64,000 bases of DNA from Streptomyces sp. TG1A-60 (GTDB lineage: Bacteria; Actinomycetota; Actinomycetes; Streptomycetales; Streptomycetaceae), in contig NZ_CP147520.1 in NCBI RefSeq assembly GCF_037201975.1, forward strand, positions 2,108,001-2,172,000. Direction: 5' to 3'. Below, in pieces: positions 19,551 through 28,598 of this stretch; the first letter of the stretch is position 1, and every line of letters begins with the position of its first letter. Made by a program: the position numbers and the translations under genes. The notes under the pieces were generated by a model that saw nothing but the letters and a program-made list of their open reading frames with translations, had not been told where the DNA came from and ran no database searches.

Positions 19551-19859
19551 TCAGCCCGTCGTCGCCCGCACCCCGGCCGTCACGATCACCGCCGCGGCCA
19601 CGACGAGCAGGATGGGGGCACGCAGGAGCAGCGCGACGGCGGCTGCGGCGAGCCCCGCCGCCCGGGCGTCCAGGACCAGGGCGTGTCCGTCGGCGAAGGT
19701 CCGCTGGGCCGTGAGGGCGGCGAGAAGGGCCACGGGGAACAGGGCGGCGAGGCGCTGAACGAGCGGCCGTTCCAGGACGCCTTCGGGGATTAGCAGGCCG
19801 AGGAGCTTGACGGCGTGGCAGCCGACGGCGGTGGCGGCGATCGCGATCCAGACGTTCAT
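19551..19859 (-). CDS. AzlD family branched-chain amino acid export subunit
   Basis: A 102-residue membrane protein with about four helices: MNVWIAIAATAVGCHAVKLL, then an Arg-flanked RPLVQRLAALFPVALLAALT, and two C-terminal helices ending VVAAAVIVTAG. This is the AzlD (BrnE-like) small subunit, which normally pairs with AzlC (BrnF-like) to export branched-chain amino acids. No azlC is present: only about 300 bases separate it from lhr. The ATG overlaps the stop of a 36-codon Arg-rich frame (TGA at 19856-19858). Confidence 0.82.
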   Translation of the reverse strand: MNVWIAIAATAVGCHAVKLLGLLIPEGVLERPLVQRLAALFPVALLAALTAQRTFADGHALVLDARAAGLAAAAVALLLRAPILLVVAAAVIVTAGVRATTG

Positions 19860-20159
19860 CGGCCCTCCTCCCGGCGCCCGCCCGGTCGGTCGGCGGCCCG
19901 TCGGCGCCGGGCAACTCCGCGTACCGCCAGTGCCTCGCCCGCTCCGCCGAACCCGCCATGCCCCATTCTGCGCCGTGCGGTGTTTGGGTGAGGGCCCGGC
20001 CTCCAGCGGCCTCGGAGCCGCCCGGCTGCGCCTCACCCGTCCCCTGCACCACGGCCGGAAGCGGCGGGCTCGCCCGAGCCGAGCCCGCACCCACACCACC
20101 CACCGAAGCCATTTCCACAGGTCCGGACCGTTGTCAGTGGGCGGGTGCAGGATGGGGGC
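19860..20159. other. Intergenic region between azlD and lhr
   Basis: These 300 bases separate divergent genes. A full azlC gene (about 700 bases) cannot fit. The only minus-strand frame touching azlD is a 36-codon stretch, MGHGGFGGAGEALAVRG then Arg-rich, coupled by ATGA; it shows no AzlC features. I see no other gene. Confidence 0.5.
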
Positions 20160-23100
20160 ATGGTCAGCTCCGCAGATCGAGCCCTCGACGGCTTCACCCC
20201 CGCGACCCGCGGCTGGTTCACGGGGGCCTTCTCCGCGCCCACCGCGGCTCAGGCCGGGGCGTGGCGGGCGATCGGCGAGGGATCGGACGTGCTGGTGGTC
20301 GCCCCGACCGGCTCCGGCAAGACACTGGCCGCGTTCCTCGCCGCACTGGACCAGCTGGCGTCGACACCGCCCCCGGCCGAACCGAGGAAGCGCTGCCGGG
20401 TGCTGTACGTGTCGCCGCTGAAGGCCCTCGCCGTGGACGTGGAGCGGAACCTGCGCAGCCCACTGACCGGTATCCGCCAGGAATCGGTGCGCCTGGGGCT
20501 GCCCGAGCCCGAGGTGAAGGTGGGCATCCGCTCGGGCGACACCCCGGCCGCCGAGCGTCGCGCCCTGGCCACGCGCCCGCCGGACATCCTGATCACCACC
20601 CCCGAGTCGCTGTTCCTGATGCTGACGTCGGCCACGCGCGACGCGCTCACGGGCGTGGAGACGGTGATCCTGGACGAGGTGCACGCGGTCGCGGGCACCA
20701 AGCGCGGCGCTCACCTGGCGCTCTCCCTGGAGCGGCTCGACGAGCTGTTGCCGAGGCCCGCCCGCCGTATCGGCCTGTCCGCCACCGTGCGTCCCGTGGA
20801 CGAGGTCGCGCGGTACCTCTCCCCGCGCGGCCGGGTGGAGATCGTCCAGCCTCCGTCCGGCAAGGAGTTCGACCTCTCCGTCGTCGTGCCCGTGGAGGAT
20901 TTGGGCGAGCTGGGCGGCTCCCCGGTCGCCGAGGGCGACGAGGGCGCGGAACGGCCGTCGATCTGGCCGCACGTCGAGGAGCGGATCGCCGACCTCGTCC
21001 AGGCCCACCGCTCCACGATCGTGTTCGCCAACTCCCGCCGCCTCGCGGAGCGGCTGTGCAACCGGCTCAACGAGATCGCGTACGAGCGGGCCACCGGCGA
21101 GCCTTTGGACGGGCACCACTCCCCGGCCGAGCTGATGGGCGGCTCGGGCGCGGCCCAGGGGGCGCCCCCGGTCCTCGCCCGAGCCCATCACGGCTCGGTC
21201 TCCAAGGAGCAGCGTGCTCTGGTCGAGGAGGACCTGAAGGCGGGCCGGCTGCCGGCCGTGGTCGCCACCTCCAGCCTCGAACTGGGCATCGACATGGGCG
21301 CGGTGGACCTGGTCGTCCAGGTGGAGTCGCCGCCCTCGGTCGCCTCCGGCCTGCAGCGCGTGGGCCGTGCGGGACACCAGGTGGGCGCGGTCTCCACGGG
21401 CGTGGTCTTCCCCAAGTACCGCGGCGACCTGGTCCAGTCGGCCGTGGTCACCGAGCGGATGCGCAGCGGCTCCATCGAGTCCCTGAGGATCCCCGGCAAC
21501 CCCCTGGACGTGCTGGCGCAGCAGCTCGTGGCCATGACCTCGATGGACACCTGGCAGTTCGACGAACTCCTCGCCACCGTCCGCCGCGCCGCCCCCTTCG
21601 CCGCGCTCCCGGAATCCGCGTTCACGGCCGTCCTCGACATGCTCGCGGGCCGCTATCCGTCCGACGCCTTCGCGGAGCTGCGCCCGCGCGTGGTGTGGGA
21701 CCGGGTCGCCGGCACGATCACGGGACGACCGGGCGCCCAGCGCCTCGCGGTCACCTCCGGGGGCACGATCCCCGACCGCGGGCTCTTCGGGGTCTTCCTC
21801 GCGGGCGCCGACCCCAAGAAGGGCGGTGGCCGGGTCGGCGAGCTCGACGAGGAGATGGTGTACGAGTCGCGGGTCGGGGACGTCTTCACCCTCGGCACCA
21901 GCTCCTGGCGCATCGAGGACATCACCCGCGACCGGGTACTGGTCTCCCCCGCGCCGGGCGTACCGGGCCGCCTGCCCTTCTGGAAGGGCGACCAGCTCGG
22001 CCGCCCGCTCGAACTGGGCCGCGCGGTCGGCGCGTTCCTGCGCGAGGTGGGCTCCCTGTCCCAGGAGGACGCCCGGCTGCGTCTGCTGGCCGCCGGACTC
22101 GACGCCTGGGCCGCGGACAATGTCCTCTCCTACCTCGCCGAACAGCGTGAGGCATGCGGTCATGTCCCCGACGACCGCACGGTCGTCGTCGAACGCTTCC
22201 GCGACGAGCTGGGGGACTGGCGGGTCGTCGTCCACTCCCCCTTCGGCGCCCAGGTCCACGCCCCCTGGGCTCTCGCCCTCGGTGCGAAGCTCTCCGAGCG
22301 GTACGGCATGGACGCCCAGGTCATGCACGCCGACGACGGCATCGTGCTGCGCCTGCCCGACGCCGACCTGATGGGTCTGGACCTGCTCGACATGGAGCCC
22401 ATGAAGGCGGGCACGGAATACGACGCCGAGCAGGCTCCCCTCGGCGCGGCGGATGTCGCCTTCGACAAGGGCGAGGTCGATCAGATCGTCACCGACCAGG
22501 TCGGCGGCTCAGCGCTTTTCGCGTCCCGCTTCCGCGAGTGCGCCGCCCGCGCGCTCCTGCTGCCCCGCCGTAGCCCCGGCAAGCGCACGCCCCTGTGGCA
22601 GCAGCGCCAGCGTGCCGCCCAACTCCTCCAAGTGGCCAGCGAGTTCGGCTCGTTCCCGATCGTCCTGGAGGCGGTCCGCGAATGCCTCCAGGACGTCTTC
22701 GATGTTCCTGGTCTCACCGAGCTGATGGGCGACATCGAGTCCCGCAAGGTCCGCCTCGTCGAGGTCACCACCCCGGAGCCATCCCCCTTCGCCCGCTCAC
22801 TCCTCTTCGGATACGTCGCCCAGTTCCTCTACGAGGGCGACTCCCCGCTCGCCGAGCGCCGCGCCGCCGCCCTGTCGCTGGACTCCCGGCTGCTGGCGGA
22901 GCTGCTGGGCCAGGCGGAGTTGCGTGAGCTGCTCGACGCCGAGGTGCTGGTCGAGCTGGAGCAGGAGCTCCAGTGGCTCACGGAGGACCGGCGCGTCAAG
23001 GACGCCGAAGGCGTCGCGGACCTGCTCCGGCTCCTCGGCCCCCTCAGGGACGCCGAGTTGGCCGAGCGCGGCGCCGAACCGCAGTGGGCGCGGGAGCTGA

Positions 23101-25082
23101 CCGCGGCACGCCGCGCCATCCGGGTCCGGATCGCCGGCACGGACCACTGGGCGGCGACCGAGGACGCGGGCCGCCTGCGCGACGCGCTCGGCACGGCCCT
23201 GCCGGTCGGCGTCCCGGAGGCCTTCACCGAACCGGTCAAGGACCCGCTCGGCGACCTCCTCGCCCGGTACGCGCGCACCCACGGCCCGTTCACCTCGGCC
23301 ACGGCGGCAGCCCGCTTCGGCCTCGGCGTGGCCGTCACGGACGGGACACTCCATCGACTCGCGGCGAACGGCCGTGTCGTACAGGGCGAGTTCCACCCGG
23401 CGGGCATCGGCCAGGAGTGGTGCGACGCGGCCGTGCTGCGCCGTCTGCGCCGCCGCTCGCTCGCAGCTCTGCGGCACGAGCTGGAGCCGGTACCGCCAGC
23501 CGCGCTCGCACACTTCCTGCCCCAGTGGCAGCACGTGGGCGGCGGCCACAGGTTGCGCGGCCTCGACGGACTGGTGCGCGCGATCGAGCAGTTGCAGTGC
23601 GCTTCCGTCCCCGCCTCCGCCCTGGAGAAGCTGGTCCTGCCGTCCCGGGTCGCCGCCTACGCCCCCGCCATGCTCGACGAACTCACCGCCGCCGGCGAAG
23701 TCGTCTGGGCGGGCGCAGGTGCCCTCCCCGGCAAGGACGGATGGGTCTCGCTGTACTTGGCGGACACGGCCCCGCTCCTTCTCCCACCCGCGCACCCCCT
23801 GGAGCTGGCCGCGCTCCACGAGTCGATCCTGAGCGCCCTCTCCGGGGGCTACGGTCTGTTCTTCCGGCAGATCGCCGACCAGGTCCGCGCGACCACCCAC
23901 CCCGACGTCACCGATCCCCAACTGGCTGACGCCGTCTGGGATCTGGCCTGGTCGGGCCGGCTAACCAACGACACTCTCGCCCCCATGCGCTCCCTGCTGG
24001 GCTCGGGCCGCACCACGGGCTCCACCGCCCACCGCGCCAAGCGCACGGTCCCGCGCGGCCGGTACGGCTCCTTGACCGCCGCCGCGCGCCCCCAGTCCCG
24101 TACGGGCCCGCCCACGGTCGCCGGCCGCTGGTCCCTGCTCCCCGCGCCCGAGACCGACCCCACGGTCCGCGCCCACGCACTGGCCCGCACCCTCCTCGAC
24201 CGGCACGGCGTCGTGACCCGGGGTGCCGTGGCGGCAGAGGGCGCCGAAGGCGGCTTCTCCGCGACCTACCGCGTCCTTTCCGTCTTCGAGGAGAGCGGTC
24301 AGGCCCGCCGCGGCTACGTGGTCGAGGGCCTGGGTGCCGCCCAGTTCGCGATGGACGGCGCCGTGGACCGCCTGCGCGCCGTCGCAAGCGCCCGCGACCG
24401 GAACGCCCCTGTCCCCGACCCTGCCCCGAACGACTCCCCCGAAGGCCACGGCACGGCAACCGCGGCGCTTCGGGACGGGTTCCCCGACGACTCCGGCCTC
24501 CTCGCCCCCGCCGGCTTCGACACTCCGACCACCCCGGACTGGAACCCCGACGGCGACCACAGCGAAATCAGCCCGCTCGACCAAGGCGGCCCATACGGCC
24601 GAGGCAGTTCATACGACCAAGGCGGTGCCTCCACTCACTCCAGCCCGTACGGCCGAGGCGGCCCCCCGCACCGCACCGGCCCCACCCCCTCCCCCCGTGC
24701 CGTCGTCCTGGCCGCCGCCGACCCGGCGAACGCCTACGGCGCCGCCCTCCCCTGGCCCGACCCGCCCACCGAAGCGGGCCACAAACCGGGCCGCAAGGCG
24801 GGCTCCCTGGTCGTCCTGGTCGACGGTGAGCTGACCCTCTACATGGAGCGTGGCGGCAAGACCCTGCTGGCCTGGCCCGCCGACCCGGACGCGAGGCCCA
24901 TGGGCGACCCCCGCCTCCCCGCGGCCGCCGAAGCCCTGGCCACGGCGGCCCGCGCGGGCTCCCTCGGCACGGTCACGGTGGAACGCGTGAACGGCACCTC
25001 AGCCCTCACCTCCCCCCACGGCCCCCTCCTGGAAGCAGCAGGCTTCATCGCAACCCCGCGCGGCCTGCGCATCCGAGTGTGA
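20160..25082 (+). CDS. lhr: Lhr-type ATP-dependent DNA helicase
   Basis: A 1640-residue superfamily 2 helicase of the Lhr family, implicated in DNA repair as a 3'-5' translocase. Motif I is APTGSGKT (residues 48-55), motif II DEVH within VILDEVHAVAGTKRG, motif III SAT in IGLSATVRPVDE, and motif VI QRVGRAGHQ. A winged helix and the long C-terminal Lhr extension follow. Between about residues 1420 and 1520 there is a low-complexity, Gly/Pro/Ser-rich linker with repeated YGRG and YDQGG units. Start ATG 20160 is preferred over a GTG at 20145 because GGGGG lies just before it and the conserved region begins soon after. A Nei-type glycosylase gene follows 138 bases downstream. Confidence 0.95.
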   Translation: MVSSADRALDGFTPATRGWFTGAFSAPTAAQAGAWRAIGEGSDVLVVAPTGSGKTLAAFLAALDQLASTPPPAEPRKRCRVLYVSPLKALAVDVERNLRSPLTGIRQESVRLGLPEPEVKVGIRSGDTPAAERRALATRPPDILITTPESLFLMLTSATRDALTGVETVILDEVHAVAGTKRGAHLALSLERLDELLPRPARRIGLSATVRPVDEVARYLSPRGRVEIVQPPSGKEFDLSVVVPVEDLGELGGSPVAEGDEGAERPSIWPHVEERIADLVQAHRSTIVFANSRRLAERLCNRLNEIAYERATGEPLDGHHSPAELMGGSGAAQGAPPVLARAHHGSVSKEQRALVEEDLKAGRLPAVVATSSLELGIDMGAVDLVVQVESPPSVASGLQRVGRAGHQVGAVSTGVVFPKYRGDLVQSAVVTERMRSGSIESLRIPGNPLDVLAQQLVAMTSMDTWQFDELLATVRRAAPFAALPESAFTAVLDMLAGRYPSDAFAELRPRVVWDRVAGTITGRPGAQRLAVTSGGTIPDRGLFGVFLAGADPKKGGGRVGELDEEMVYESRVGDVFTLGTSSWRIEDITRDRVLVSPAPGVPGRLPFWKGDQLGRPLELGRAVGAFLREVGSLSQEDARLRLLAAGLDAWAADNVLSYLAEQREACGHVPDDRTVVVERFRDELGDWRVVVHSPFGAQVHAPWALALGAKLSERYGMDAQVMHADDGIVLRLPDADLMGLDLLDMEPMKAGTEYDAEQAPLGAADVAFDKGEVDQIVTDQVGGSALFASRFRECAARALLLPRRSPGKRTPLWQQRQRAAQLLQVASEFGSFPIVLEAVRECLQDVFDVPGLTELMGDIESRKVRLVEVTTPEPSPFARSLLFGYVAQFLYEGDSPLAERRAAALSLDSRLLAELLGQAELRELLDAEVLVELEQELQWLTEDRRVKDAEGVADLLRLLGPLRDAELAERGAEPQWARELTAARRAIRVRIAGTDHWAATEDAGRLRDALGTALPVGVPEAFTEPVKDPLGDLLARYARTHGPFTSATAAARFGLGVAVTDGTLHRLAANGRVVQGEFHPAGIGQEWCDAAVLRRLRRRSLAALRHELEPVPPAALAHFLPQWQHVGGGHRLRGLDGLVRAIEQLQCASVPASALEKLVLPSRVAAYAPAMLDELTAAGEVVWAGAGALPGKDGWVSLYLADTAPLLLPPAHPLELAALHESILSALSGGYGLFFRQIADQVRATTHPDVTDPQLADAVWDLAWSGRLTNDTLAPMRSLLGSGRTTGSTAHRAKRTVPRGRYGSLTAAARPQSRTGPPTVAGRWSLLPAPETDPTVRAHALARTLLDRHGVVTRGAVAAEGAEGGFSATYRVLSVFEESGQARRGYVVEGLGAAQFAMDGAVDRLRAVASARDRNAPVPDPAPNDSPEGHGTATAALRDGFPDDSGLLAPAGFDTPTTPDWNPDGDHSEISPLDQGGPYGRGSSYDQGGASTHSSPYGRGGPPHRTGPTPSPRAVVLAAADPANAYGAALPWPDPPTEAGHKPGRKAGSLVVLVDGELTLYMERGGKTLLAWPADPDARPMGDPRLPAAAEALATAARAGSLGTVTVERVNGTSALTSPHGPLLEAAGFIATPRGLRIRV

Positions 25083-25096
25083 AAAGCGTGGCTCCG

Positions 25097-25110
25097 GCCC
25101 CGAAAGGGGC
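25097..25110 (+). terminator. Short hairpin after lhr
   Basis: GCCCC-GAAA-GGGGC forms a 5-bp stem with a GNRA-like loop 15 bases after the lhr stop. It is a weak terminator candidate. Confidence 0.35.
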
Positions 25111-25220
25111 GCGAGGGTCGGCGCGACCAGCCCCCACAACCCGCACCCGCCACCCCACCAAGCCCTCCGAGCTGTAAAGCGCCCCCGGCCCCGGCCCCCA
25201 GCGCATGCCACCCTTGACCC

Positions 25221-26075
25221 ATGCCCGAAGGTGACACCGTCTGGCAAACGGCGAGACGACTCCACGCCGCTCTCGCCGGCAAGGTGCTGTCCCGCTCCGA
25301 CCTACGCGTGCCGAAGTACGCCACGGCCGACCTCACCGGCCGCACCGTCCTGGACATCACCCCCCGCGGCAAACACCTCCTGACCCGCATCGAGGGCGGC
25401 CTGACCCTGCACTCGCACCTGCGGATGGACGGTTCCTGGAAGGTGTACGGCAACGGCGAGCGCTGGCGCGGCGGCCCCGCGCACCAGATCCGCGCGATCC
25501 TCGGCACCGCCGACCGCACGGCCGTCGGCTACCGCCTCCCCATCCTGGAACTGCTCCGCACCACCGACGAGCAGCGAGCCGTCGGTCACCTGGGCCCCGA
25601 CCTGCTCGGCCCGGACTGGGACCCCGGCCGCGCCCTCGCGAACCTCCTGAGCGACCCGTCCCGCCCCCTCGGCGAGGCACTGCTCGACCAGCGCAATCTC
25701 GCCGGCATCGGCAACGTCTACAAGAGCGAGCTGTGCTTCCTGCTCAGGGTCACCCCCTGGCTCCCCGTCGGCTCCCTCCCCGAGGACACCGCCGCCCGCC
25801 TGCCGACGCTCGCCAAGGAGCTCCTGGAGGCCAACCGCGACCGCCCGATCCGTAGCACCACGGGCCACCGCCACCGCGACCTCTTCGTGTACGGCCGGGC
25901 CCCACACCCCTGCCTGCGCTGCGGCACCCCCGTCCGCACGGCCGACCAGGGCGACGGCTCCCGCGAACGCCCCACCTACTGGTGCCCCACGTGCCAGCCT
26001 GGCCCCGCCCCGGCACCGGGCGCTCCCCGAGCGGCCCGGCCTGATCCGCGAACCCAACGCCGCCCACTCAATTGA
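25221..26075 (+). CDS. Fpg/Nei family DNA glycosylase (endonuclease VIII type)
   Basis: A 284-residue base-excision enzyme. After the start Met, the catalytic N-terminus is PEGDTVWQTARRL, where Pro becomes the nucleophile and Glu the acid; 'PEGD' rather than 'PELPE' points to the Nei branch. The H2TH region includes LDQRNLAGIGNVYKSELCF, and the C-terminal zinc finger is CLRCGTPV followed by YWCPTCQ. It removes oxidised pyrimidines and cuts the abasic strand by beta/delta elimination. It sits just downstream of lhr on the same strand, consistent with a repair pair seen in many actinobacteria. The Pro-rich tail after the finger is variable. Confidence 0.92.
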   Translation: MPEGDTVWQTARRLHAALAGKVLSRSDLRVPKYATADLTGRTVLDITPRGKHLLTRIEGGLTLHSHLRMDGSWKVYGNGERWRGGPAHQIRAILGTADRTAVGYRLPILELLRTTDEQRAVGHLGPDLLGPDWDPGRALANLLSDPSRPLGEALLDQRNLAGIGNVYKSELCFLLRVTPWLPVGSLPEDTAARLPTLAKELLEANRDRPIRSTTGHRHRDLFVYGRAPHPCLRCGTPVRTADQGDGSRERPTYWCPTCQPGPAPAPGAPRAARPDPRTQRRPLN

Positions 26076-26107
26076 CGGCCCGTCAGAAAAGCTCGTACCG
26101 TCACCTC

Positions 26108-26872
26108 ATGCCCCTCCCGGCGTACGACCTCACCGGCCGCACCGCGTTCGTCACCGGCGCCGGCAGCGGTATCGGCCGCGCGTCGGCCGCGCTGCTCGCC
26201 AAGGCGGGCGCCACCGTGCACTGCGCGGACCGCGACGCTCAGGGCCTGCACGAGACCGCGGCCCTGGTCAAGGCCGGAGGCGGCACCGCGCACACCCACC
26301 ATCTCGATGTCACCGACCGCGCCCGGCTCGCGCGGGCGGTGGCCGCCTGCCAGCAGTTGCACGTGATGGCGGCGATCGCCGGGGTCATGCACAGCAGTCC
26401 GGTGCTGGAGACCCGGGACGAGGACCTCGACCGGGTGTGGAGCGTCAACTTCAAGGGGGTGCTGCACGCCTGCCGGGAAGCGGCCCGCCGGATGATCGCC
26501 GATGCGACGCGGGGCAGCATCGTCACCATGGCCTCCGGCGCCGTCGACACCGGCGGTCCGGGCTTGCTCTGCTACGGCGTGAGCAAGGCCGCGGTGGTCC
26601 AGCTGACGAAGACCCTGGCGACCGAGGTCGGCCCGCACGGCATCCGCGTCAACGCGGTGGCGCCGGGCTGGATCCGTACGCCCATGACCGACCGGCACGA
26701 CAACGAGACACAGGCGCGGACGGAGACCTTCATGGCGCGGCGCTCACCCCTCGGCCGGGTCGGCGAGCCCGACGACATAGCTCACGCCGTACTGCACCTC
26801 GCCTCCGACGCATCGTCGTTCACCACGGGCCAGATCCTCCGCCCGAACGGCGGGGTGGCCATGCCCTGGTGA
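26108..26872 (+). CDS. Short-chain dehydrogenase/reductase
   Basis: A 254-residue classical SDR. The cofactor motif is FVTGAGSGIGRASA (about residues 12-25), with an acidic residue after the second strand (HCADRDAQG) favouring NAD(H). The catalytic Tyr-x-x-x-Lys is in LLCYGVSKAAVV, with a serine upstream in TMASGA. The C-terminal TTGQILRPNGGVAMPW is typical of the FabG-like subgroup. Substrate is unknown. ATG 26108 is used because the fold begins MPLPAYDLTGRTA; it lies 32 bases after the glycosylase stop, so co-transcription is possible. Confidence 0.9.
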   Translation: MPLPAYDLTGRTAFVTGAGSGIGRASAALLAKAGATVHCADRDAQGLHETAALVKAGGGTAHTHHLDVTDRARLARAVAACQQLHVMAAIAGVMHSSPVLETRDEDLDRVWSVNFKGVLHACREAARRMIADATRGSIVTMASGAVDTGGPGLLCYGVSKAAVVQLTKTLATEVGPHGIRVNAVAPGWIRTPMTDRHDNETQARTETFMARRSPLGRVGEPDDIAHAVLHLASDASSFTTGQILRPNGGVAMPW

Positions 26873-26904
26873 CCGCGGCCCCAACCGCGCTCCCCCGGGC
26901 ATGG

Positions 26905-27114
26905 TCACCCCACGCCCCCTGACGCATCCCCCGACCGCTCAGGTGCCCGTCTCCCCTTCGGCACGCAGTGCACAGGCAGGAGACTCAACCCCCACCCGCC
27001 GGCCGCGACCGCCCCCTCCACCGCACCGGCATCCGGCACCAGCGCGAGCCGCAGCACACCCCACCACCACAGCGCACCGAGTCCCAGAGCCGCCCCCCAG
27101 CGAACTATCCGCAT
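26905..27114 (-). CDS. Small membrane protein of unknown function
   Basis: A 69-residue product with one clear hydrophobic helix, IVRWGAALGLGALWWWGVL, a second moderately hydrophobic stretch ending LLPVHCVP, and a basic tail. A good ribosome site (GGAGG, eight bases before ATG 27114) supports expression. I do not recognise a family. It converges with the SDR gene. Confidence 0.6.
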   Translation of the reverse strand: MRIVRWGAALGLGALWWWGVLRLALVPDAGAVEGAVAAGGWGLSLLPVHCVPKGRRAPERSGDASGGVG

Positions 27115-27337
27115 GGCCGCCACCTCCAGGCCTTTCGGGCCCCCAGAACGACGCTAGACGGCTCTCGTCACGGCCGGAGAGGGCGCACCACCGGCACAAG
27201 GACGCACGGCCCCCTCACGGGGACCGCGCCCCCAGGGCGGCCGATGCGCCCCGCAGCCACACACCGCTCTGTCCACGCCCCCGGGCGCACCATCAGAGGA
27301 AGCACGGAGAGCCGGCGCCCGCTCGTGTCCGCCGCCG

Positions 27338-27808
27338 CTACCCGTGCTCCGCCTGGAACATCCAGTGGTGCTTCTCGAGATCCGCGGTGATCCCGATGAA
27401 GATGTCCTGGCTCACCGGGTCCGCGTCGGCGGTGCTCTCCACCCGCGTCCGCATCCGGGTGATCACCGCGCCGAGCGCGTCCACCAGGGTCCCCACCGCG
27501 TCCGTGTCCTTGACCCAGCCGTCCGGGGTCTTGCCGATACCGCTGCTCCCTGCCACCGTCGCGGCCCGGCCGTCCGGCGAGACACCCAGGGTGGCGGCGC
27601 GTTCGGCGACCGTGTCGGAGTGCAGTCGGGCGGTGTCCACGACCTCGTCGAGTTGGAGGTGGACGGAGCGGAAGCGCGGCCCGACCACGTTCCAGTGGAT
27701 CTGCTTGGCCACGAGGGAGAGGTCGACGAGATCGACCAGGGCACCTTGCAGCGCCTCGGAGACGGTCTTGAGATCGGCCTCGGACAGCGGGCTCTTCACC
27801 ACGTACAT
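27338..27808 (-). CDS. dps: Dps family ferritin-like DNA-protection protein
   Basis: A 156-residue four-helix Dps protein that oxidises and stores iron and can bind DNA under stress. The ferroxidase-site pattern is seen in AKQIHWNVVGPRFRSVHLQLDEVVD (His/Asp/Glu ligands across the dimer), split here as KQIHWNVVGP and LQLDEVVDTA. The C-terminal helix ends ADLEKHHWMFQAEHG. Start ATG 27808 follows a GGAG site; a GTG two codons upstream is possible. It is monocistronic, with a long upstream gap toward the clgR terminator. Confidence 0.92.
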   Translation of the reverse strand: MYVVKSPLSEADLKTVSEALQGALVDLVDLSLVAKQIHWNVVGPRFRSVHLQLDEVVDTARLHSDTVAERAATLGVSPDGRAATVAGSSGIGKTPDGWVKDTDAVGTLVDALGAVITRMRTRVESTADADPVSQDIFIGITADLEKHHWMFQAEHG

Positions 27809-27950
27809 CGGCACGCTCCGGTTTCTTGAGAGGACCGTACGCCCCTGTGCGTTCCTACGACCTTGCGCGGGCGTACGGAATGGATCGCGCGCACGCCCCC
27901 GAGCCCGCCCCTCAACGATGACTGCACACCACCACCCCGGCAAACGGGAG

Positions 27951-27996
27951 CCGCTCGGGCTGAGGCCACGCCCGCCCCTGACCTCAGCCCGAGCGG
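27951..27996 (-). terminator. Strong hairpin downstream of clgR
   Basis: A perfect 15-bp stem (CCGCTCGGGCTGAGG with its complement at 27982-27996) closes a 16-base loop, about 115 bases after the clgR stop and before the dps promoter region. No T-run. Confidence 0.7.
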
Positions 27997-28112
27997 CCCG
28001 GCAGCACAAAGCCCCGGCCGACACCCCCAGGTCGCCCTGGAGGCCCCGCCCGGGGCTCCCTCTCTACTTCTTCACCGGCGCACGCCGAACCTCACGCACA
28101 CACCCGCGGCAG

Positions 28113-28489
28113 TCACGCCGCGACGACATCCACCGCTTCGGCGGGCGCCTTGATCGTAACCCGCTCCGGCGGCACACCGGCCACCGAGACGGAGTTGAGC
28201 ATGGGGCGACGCACTGGTGCTGGCACCGGTTCGGTGACCGCTGCGGACTGGGCCAGCTCGGCAAGGGCGAGCTCGTCGCTCACTTCCCGCATGAGTTCGG
28301 ACATCCGTACGTCCAGCGCGTCGCAAATGGCGGAGAGCAGTTCGGAGGAAGCCTCCTTCTGCCCCGCTCCACCTCGGAGAGATAGCCGAGTGAGACTCGG
28401 GCGGACGAGGAGACTTCGCGCAGAGTACGGCCCTGGCGCTGGCGCTGCCGACGCAGCACGTCACCCAGCAGGCGACGGAGCAGAATCAT
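28113..28489 (-). pseudogene. clgR: clgR, Clp-protease regulator gene with one frameshift
   Basis: ClgR is a helix-turn-helix activator of clp and related proteolysis genes in actinomycetes. The first frame reads [19 protein letters not shown], then [22 protein letters not shown], a clear XRE-type helix-turn-helix. It then shifts. The second half, with [20 protein letters not shown] and a C-terminal end AEAVDVVAA, is in another frame. Adding one C (plus strand) to the four-C run at 28362-28365 restores [20 protein letters not shown] and a 125-residue protein of normal ClgR length. Start ATG 28489 has GGAG seven bases upstream. A loss of clgR in an otherwise normal neighbourhood is less likely than a missing base in the assembly. 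Confidence 0.85.
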
Positions 28490-28598
28490 CGGTGGCTCCC
28501 TCCTCGGACCGCGTAGCCGCATCCTTCACGCCCCACCGTACCGCCTTGCGCTGCGGCCGTGCGGGGAGCGCTGTTGTGTTCACTCAGGGCTGCAAACA

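Noticed and set aside
19551..22328. 925-codon minus-strand frame across the start of lhr
   Set aside because: Only its last 102 codons are real (azlD); the rest is antisense to the conserved Lhr motor domain.
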